This document shows positions 59,535 to 64,000 of a stretch of 64,000 nt of DNA, in pieces. Both the position numbers and the translations under genes were made by a program. This stretch comes from Panopea generosa (Eukaryota; Mollusca; Bivalvia; Adapedonta; Hiatellidae). Below the pieces are notes generated by a model. The model saw nothing but the letters and a program-made list of their open reading frames with translations, did no database searches and was not told the DNA's origin. Location of the stretch: contig CM055898.1 of the NCBI GenBank assembly GCA_029582155.1, forward strand, positions 23,690,839 through 23,754,838, given 5' to 3'. Every line of letters begins with the position of its first letter. The first letter of the stretch is position 1.

Positions 59535-60076
59535 GTTACTGAGAAAGGTTGTAACAGCATTATAGTGTGATGTTTGCACTTAATCCACCCAAATTTAAAA
59601 GAAAGAAAAAACATTGCTGGCTCTAGTAGATTTTAAGCTATTTTCTGTAGGAAATTTTGAAAATCTTGAGTTTTGGACTCTAAATTGTATTGATTTTAGG
59701 CCCAGGATTATTGAATGTCTTTGTAGTGAGATTGGGTTAAACAATTTCTTCCAGTGTTTTAATCTAGTTCAAATGTATTTTATGTGCACATTAAGAAACC
59801 TGATGTCAACATGAACCAACAGTAGTGTCATTTTATGGTATTAATTTGTACTTATTGGCCACTTTATGTTGATGGATATCTGGTCTGAATACTGAGCCTG
59901 AGTCTGGTTATATCAGTGAAACTAAAGAGTCTTGTTGAATGTTCAGTTGACATGTCATGATACTGTATTTTGTTGCCCAGGTTGTGAAAACAATTGGCCT
60001 GAGAGAAATCTGGTTTTTCGGATTGCAATACATCGACACAAAAGGCTACAGCACATGGTTAAAACTCAACAAAAAG
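47465..60076 (+). CDS. ERM: Ezrin/radixin/moesin (ERM) family protein, 5' part, partial
   Basis: Three coding pieces splice in phase 0: MPKP (49950-49961), 28 residues (59391-59474) and 32 residues (59981-60076), giving the first 64 residues. They read [20 protein letters not shown]... then [19 protein letters not shown]...LKLNKK, the start of the FERM F1 lobe and nearly identical to vertebrate ezrin and moesin as I know them. ERM proteins link membrane proteins and PIP2 to cortical actin through an N-terminal FERM domain and a C-terminal actin-binding tail. The MPKP start and the [14 protein letters not shown] stretch favour ERM over merlin, whose F1 lobe differs. The remaining FERM, helical and tail exons lie beyond 64000. 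Invertebrates often have one ERM gene, so ezrin, radixin and moesin are not distinguished. Confidence 0.93.
48076..48099 (+). other. ERM: Possible 24-nt noncoding micro-exon in the ERM 5' UTR
   Basis: A pyrimidine-rich acceptor (TTCTTTATTGTTTAG) and a strong donor (CAG then GTAAGA) lie 24 nt apart between the presumed first exon and the ATG exon. It may be an optional UTR exon, or chance. Confidence 0.25.
49462..49513. repeat. (GACA)n(GAAA)n microsatellite
   Basis: About three AGAC followed by about ten GAAA units. Confidence 0.97.
49874..49949 (+). other. ERM: ERM 5' UTR segment of the ATG exon
   Basis: Follows the acceptor at 49871-49873 and precedes the start codon. No upstream in-frame ATG is apparent. 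Confidence 0.75.
49950..49961 (+). CDS. ERM: ERM coding exon 1 (MPKP)
   Basis: The exon starts after acceptor TTTTTTCTTCAG at 49874, has 76 nt of 5' UTR, then ATG encoding MPKP, and ends at donor GTAAGT. A coding exon of just four residues after a UTR intron is typical of ERM genes. Confidence 0.9.
51395..52053. mobile_element. pogo/Tigger-like MITE (659 bp)
   Basis: The left end ACAGTTGAAACTCGTTATCT and the right end, read in reverse, ACAGTTGAAATTCTTTATCT are imperfect terminal inverted repeats. CAGT-GAA-CTCG-TAT is the known terminus style of Tigger/pogo elements. No transposase frame. Confidence 0.8.
52870..53605. mobile_element. Possible 0.73-kb element with imperfect inverted ends
   Basis: Left: AAAAGCACTCGTCCTGACGA and GCGGACGAGTG. 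Right end reversed: AAAAGCACTTGTCTGTCAGG and TACTTGTCCGG. The ends share AAAAGCACT(C/T)GTC and ACTGGT cores but are diverged. Confidence 0.45.
56037..58000. repeat. 33-bp satellite organised as 66-bp dimers, about 2 kb
   Basis: The left block (56040-56690) alternates ACTGAGTCCCTGGTTTCTGT and ACTGTGGCCGTGAATTTTGT half-units (66-bp dimer). 56700-57270 is diverged. The right block (57275-57735) is a nearly perfect alternation of ACCACTGAGGCTGTGG and ACTACTGAGGCCGTGG. Because 33 is a multiple of 3, several frames stay open (for example an 11-residue [11 protein letters not shown] repeat), but no gene is implied. Confidence 0.95.
58300..58340 (-). mobile_element. HINE-like 5' end (ACAAGAG hairpin)
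   Basis: The minus strand reads ACAAGAGGCCCATGAGGGCC, i.e. ACAAGAG plus hairpin GGCCC-AT-GAGGGCC. Only the 5' end is recognised; the remainder towards 58100 is not delimited. Confidence 0.45.
58366..58598 (-). mobile_element. Compact HINE-like element (233 bp)
   Basis: The minus strand starts AACAAGAGTTGTCAGAAGAC (hairpin TTGTC-AGAA-GACAA), then AGCTCGCCCCTGGG. It contains ACATAACTG and CCATTGATGATTGCGAAC blocks and ends with CTGTCCTTGGACTTCGTCCC GGAGAGCTAAAAA, whose CCCGGAGAGCT pairs with the 5' motif. There is no core monomer array. Confidence 0.6.
59391..59474 (+). CDS. ERM: ERM coding exon 2 (FERM F1)
   Basis: Acceptor CGCTTTGCAG and donor GTATGT flank 84 nt (28 codons) encoding [16 protein letters not shown] through GKQLFDQ, the first beta strands of the ubiquitin-like F1 lobe. 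Confidence 0.96.
59475..59980 (+). other. ERM: ERM intron between coding exons 2 and 3
   Basis: About 506 bp with a C homopolymer of about 19 followed by A9 at 59504-59531. Otherwise plain. Confidence 0.9.
59981..60076 (+). CDS. ERM: ERM coding exon 3 (FERM F1)
   Basis: Acceptor TTGTTGCCCAG and donor GTAAGTG flank 96 nt (32 codons): [19 protein letters not shown] then [23 protein letters not shown] is a hallmark of ERM and merlin FERM domains. No later ERM exon is visible before the window end. Confidence 0.96.
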
Positions 60077-61193
60077 GTAAGTGAAGAAGCAAAGATATGT
60101 TGAAGATAACATGAACATTTTGTTATTTATAAATGCTCATGTTATTTAAAATTTCATAATATATGTGAATTTCTCTAGCCGTTGAAGCAAAATGACTTCT
60201 GCATTGAATTTTCTGATTCAAAATCATGTATTGAAACTCGATGTAAAGTGTTGAAAATATATATATATATAAACATTATATTTATTAAAAGAAGTGATAG
60301 ATGAAATAAGGTGAGTGCCTTAGGCCCAAATGGGACTCTTGTTTTATTTGCTTCTGGAAGTTATAGTTTCATAGTGCTAATGTTTCTGGCAAATACAAAA
60401 TGAAGTGCATGACACCGGATAGAAAATATGCTTGCATGGAGTTTTTGAAGCAAAGTGTCGACAATTCTAGCAGAAGTCATTTGTGAGATAAGATGCTTGG
60501 CAGTTCTTGCTATCTAGAGTTAATATTGTTTCAGCTGCATTGCAGATGCAGTAGAAACTGTTAACTGCTTGATGGTTTCAGAAACTGTCTATTTATATAT
60601 AACACACTGTAATGCAATCACAGCTTGCCTATATAACATGTACTTATAATGGTACATCTGGATGTGTTACAAATATATCTGTAGTGTATCAATATTATTA
60701 TTAACTGGAGTTTTTTTTCAGTACCTTAAGTATTGTAAGTATTGCCAGACTTCAAATCCTGCATAGTACTTACTTTTTATTTTGAGGAATGATTGTCCTT
60801 CATGTGTCCTTGGGACTTTGGAGGCCTCCCCTGCAGCCATTGATTAGCATATTTGCACCAAAACCTGTTGTGGATTTAGAATGTTACAAACTAAACTTCT
60901 TTTTCAACTTTCTTACCAACAGCAAAATTATTTCTTAAGTTCTTTGATACAGGTTATAAAATTTGAGCCATCCTTAAAAAATGTTTGTTTGCTCTGCTCC
61001 TACCCAGTATTTTTCATGGTAGATAGGTAGCTTAAAATATTTTTCCATATTTTGAATTTTATATTGTAATTTTAAACAAAAATGGACAGGGAAAAAAAAT
61101 ATATTCAACTTTTTGAAAATCAATAAAAAAAAGTTTGGGAAGCTGCCATTTTGAGAGAATAGGTAGGAGCATGCCAAATTTTTTTTTTAAGTA

Positions 61194-62795
61194 TAGTGTT
61201 TTTTCTAGACCAGAAAAAGGGGCAGGGAGCAAGAAAAAGGGGCAGGGAGCAAAGTTTGGATGCGATTGGCATATTCATTGTCAAACTTTTTCTTTGGTGG
61301 TCTTTTAAATGTAGGGTTATCTCCCCTTTACATTATGCATGTGTAAAATCACAAGTATAAGAGTTTGAATAAGATAGGTAGAAATGAGAGAAATTCAGGG
61401 AGAAATGAATATTTCTCTATTAGTATAACCAACTTATTATGTTTTATTTAGTCTTTGTTCTTTATTGAATAACTATCACAGTAGTTAGTTTAAAACATTA
61501 TCTTAAACATTGTCCTTTTCTTTTTTAATGATTGCTAACTGTCATAACATACTATAATGACAATGTCAAGCCTCCAAAGCTATTCAATCCATCCAATATG
61601 ATAAATAAATGCAGTCTTTGATAGCCCTGAAAGATCTAGAAAATTGCAACTAGTCAACTTTATTTCAAATATTTAAAAAAGCCAACATAATTTTTGTTGA
61701 TTTTAATCATGATATGACTGTCAAATGAAAATTATTCGCTAAATATAAACAACCAGTAAACAATAAGTTTATCAAATTACTATAGTACCCCACCCACATT
61801 TTCTTTACCTTTAACTCGATTTTAATATTAACGTTCACTTTTTCGCAGAAGAAAATTTACATACATGCAGTTCCAATTATTGTTAATCTAAAAAATATTC
61901 ATAAAATTACTGGAAGCTAACGCTGTCATTATACAAATCGCGGTCTATCGCAAATTCTCTGCAGAAACATGATCAGATTTTAGAAATTGCCACCATTTTG
62001 GCAAGGGAGATAATATTTTTATTGCTAAAACCAAGCGAGTTATTTCCCTTTTAAATTTTAAGAGATACCCGCGAATCACGTCATCACCTATTTTTAGATC
62101 AAATCTCGGCTGATTTTGACCAGAGGGGAAACACAGCTTGATGCTGATAATTGATGTGTTAGTTGATTGTTAATAGGGATAGGCAAGCAAATACAGTGTG
62201 ACCTTCAGCGACTTATGTAAGCAGTATACCTCAAATTAAGACAAATCTACATATCTTGTATCAGACTGTCAGAGCCAAGTCTAAAAGTTGAATATGACGA
62301 CATTTTCGCTAGCCTGGACCCTGAATTCCTCTATAATTTACCTTTCAAACTTAAGCATAAATGCTCATTCTCAGTAAACAGATCTGTAACAACTTGCGAA
62401 AAAAAATGAATAATTCATTTAGTTTCCGCAATATGCGCATCGGAAAAAAACATGGAATGATATTTGACTCTTAAACTAACTTCAAAAGTGACTGGAGTGT
62501 GACGTCATTTGCTGTATCCATTCCCGACAAGGACCTGATCAGCTGATTGTTACATTATTTAGCAAGAGAAGGACTGGCGAATACCTGTGTATTCGGGTTA
62601 AGCGTGTCATATCAGTAAACTATCGGCAAATGTTTAACACATGTATGTGATTGACAGTTGATTTGTTTATACGTCTTGTAATTGGGGCAGCAGGGCGCAT
62701 TTAAACAAAGAAGGGCGGCGTTTTTAGGGCAGAAGGGCGGAGTCTAAAAGGGGCAGGGCGCTGCGCCCTTTCATTCCGCTCTAGAAAAAACCCTA
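61194..62795. mobile_element. 1.6-kb DNA transposon-like element, TIRs with AAGTA duplication
   Basis: The left end TAGTGTTTTTTCTAGACC and the right end reversed TAGGGTTTTTTCTAGAGC match over 16 bp with one difference; both sides then enter GGGGCAGGG-rich sequence. AAGTA directly flanks both ends (61189-61193 and 62796-62800). No transposase frame is visible, so it is non-autonomous. The superfamily is unassigned. Confidence 0.78.
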
Positions 62796-63159
62796 AAGTA
62801 AGACCTTGAGGTTATTATCCATTTGCTAGAGATCCTCATCAACACACTGTTCTGTAAACAGCTTTAGAGTCAAATAAATGTTACCTTGAGCTCGACATTT
62901 TATTCAGTCATAGCTAACTGTACTTGTTTTAACCAGGAAGACATTTAGTCAGTGTTGTTTTGTTGTTGTTGTTTTTTGTTATTTTTATAACCATTATTTG
63001 GTCATATTACCAACGGCAAATATTATCATTTTTCCCCCAATTGAGTGGTAAAAATTCCCAAGTAAAAGCTTCAGTTATTGTAGTTAAACTTTCCATAATT
63101 CGTTGATAAAATAAACAAAAAATTTCTCATTCTCAATTGAGTATGAAATTGCTTCTTCA

Positions 63160-64000
63160 AATAAATGGTCAGTTAAACAAGTATACAAGTTTTTATAAAG
63201 TTGAACAAGTAAATGGTCAGTTAAACAAGTATACAAGTTTTTATAAAGTTGAACAAGTAAATGGTCAGTTAAACAAGTTTACAAGTTTTTATAAAGTTGA
63301 ACATGTAAATGGTCAGTTAAACAAGTATACAATTTTTTATAAAGTTGAACAAGTAAATGGTCAGTTAAACAAGTATACAAGTTTTTATAAAGTTGAACAT
63401 GTAAATGGTCAGTTAAACAAGTATACAAGTTTTTATAAAGTTGAACAAGTAAATGGTCAGTTAAACAAGTATACAAGTTTTTATAAAGTTGAACAAGTAA
63501 ATGGTCAGTTAAGCAAGTATACAAGTTTTTATAAAGTTGAACAAATAAATGGTCAGTTTAACAAGTATACAAGTTTTTATAAAGTTGAACATGTAAATGG
63601 TCAGTTAAACAAGTATACAAGTTTTTATAAAGTTGAACAAATAAATGGTCAGTTTAACAAGTATACAAGTTTTTATAAAGTTGAACAAGTAAATGGTCAG
63701 TTAAGCAAGTATACAAGTTTTTATAAAGTTGAACAAATAAATGGTCAGTTAAACAAGTATACAAGTTTTTATAAAGTTGAACAAGTAAATGGTCAGTTAA
63801 GCAAGTATACAAGTTTTTATAAAGTTGAACAAATAAATGGTCAGTTTAACAAGTATACAAGTTTTTATAAAGTTGAACAAATAAATGGTCAGTTAAACAA
63901 GTATACAAGTTTTTATAAAGTTGAACATGTAAATTGTCAGTTAAACAAGTATACAAGTTTTTATAAAGTTGAACAAATAAATGGTCAGTTAAACAAATAT
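63160..64000. repeat. 48-bp minisatellite, at least 17 copies, continues past the window
   Basis: AAATGGTCAGTTAAACAAGT then ATACAAGTTTTTATAAAGTT and GAACAAGT, period 48. Variants (GAACATGT, GAACAAAT, TTAAGCAAG, TTTAACAAG) are interspersed non-randomly. A spurious 16-residue repeat frame runs on the minus strand. Confidence 0.96.

Larger units (their letters stand above)
60077..64000 (+). other. ERM: ERM intron after coding exon 3, open at the window end
   Basis: Contains a HINE-like 5' end at about 60310-60343 (minus strand ACAAGAGTCCCATTTGGGCC), a 1.6-kb TIR element and a 48-bp array. No next ERM exon is seen. Confidence 0.8.

Noticed and set aside
49950..60076. Merlin (NF2) instead of ERM
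   Set aside because: MPKP start, [14 protein letters not shown] and VVKTIGLRE are characteristic of ezrin/radixin/moesin; merlin has a longer N-terminal extension and a different F1 sequence.
63279..63524. Minus-strand frame with 16-residue repeats
   Set aside because: Translation of the 48-bp minisatellite.

Overview
The window is animal nuclear DNA, most likely from a bivalve mollusc. It is AT-rich, has GT-AG introns of up to 12 kb, and is dense in tandem arrays, tRNA-derived SINEs and short DNA transposons. The bivalve guess rests on repeats that I recall as common in bivalve genomes: elements opening with ACAAGAG plus a small hairpin, cores of about 150 bp monomers with a '...GGACAAG...AAAGGGC(A/C)ATAACTC...' theme, and a closing hairpin after an ACRG-type microsatellite (the oyster 'pearl' layout). 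No database search was possible, so the taxon is inference.

Only two genes can be supported, arranged head to head. On the minus strand a complete gene runs from a start codon at 44417 to a TGA at 3513. I rebuilt it as 12 coding exons with compatible phases at all eleven introns (3939 nt, 1312 residues). The N-terminus, the C-terminal motifs and the long Gln-rich coiled coil point to an orthologue of CEP126, a centrosome, spindle and ciliary-base protein. On the plus strand the 5' part of an ezrin/radixin/moesin (ERM) gene begins: a probable noncoding first exon near 47.5 kb, the ATG at 49950, and two FERM F1 exons at 59391-59474 and 59981-60076. The rest lies beyond the window. About 3 kb separates the two 5' ends.

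Layout. 1-3512: 3' flank and probable 3' UTR of the CEP126-like gene, with a 72-bp minisatellite. 3513-44417: the CEP126-like gene; its introns hold SINEs, two pearl/HINE-like elements, a 73-bp array with a 512-bp higher-order repeat, a 67-bp near-perfect palindrome, a doubled-TIR element and an unexplained small ORF at 40966. 44418-47464: intergenic, with a SINE nested inside another SINE. 47465-64000: ERM promoter and first exons, with introns carrying a pogo/Tigger-like MITE, a 2-kb 33/66-bp satellite, small HINE-like ends, a 1.6-kb TIR element and a 48-bp array that runs off the window end.

The two genes have no obvious pathway in common beyond cytoskeletal organisation (microtubules and centrosome for CEP126, cortical actin for ERM). 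The most notable structural signals are the repeated HINE-like architecture in several diverged elements, a clean HINE insertion into a 27-bp minisatellite, the nested SINE with a recoverable target duplication, the palindrome, and several PP1-docking-like motifs in the CEP126-like protein.
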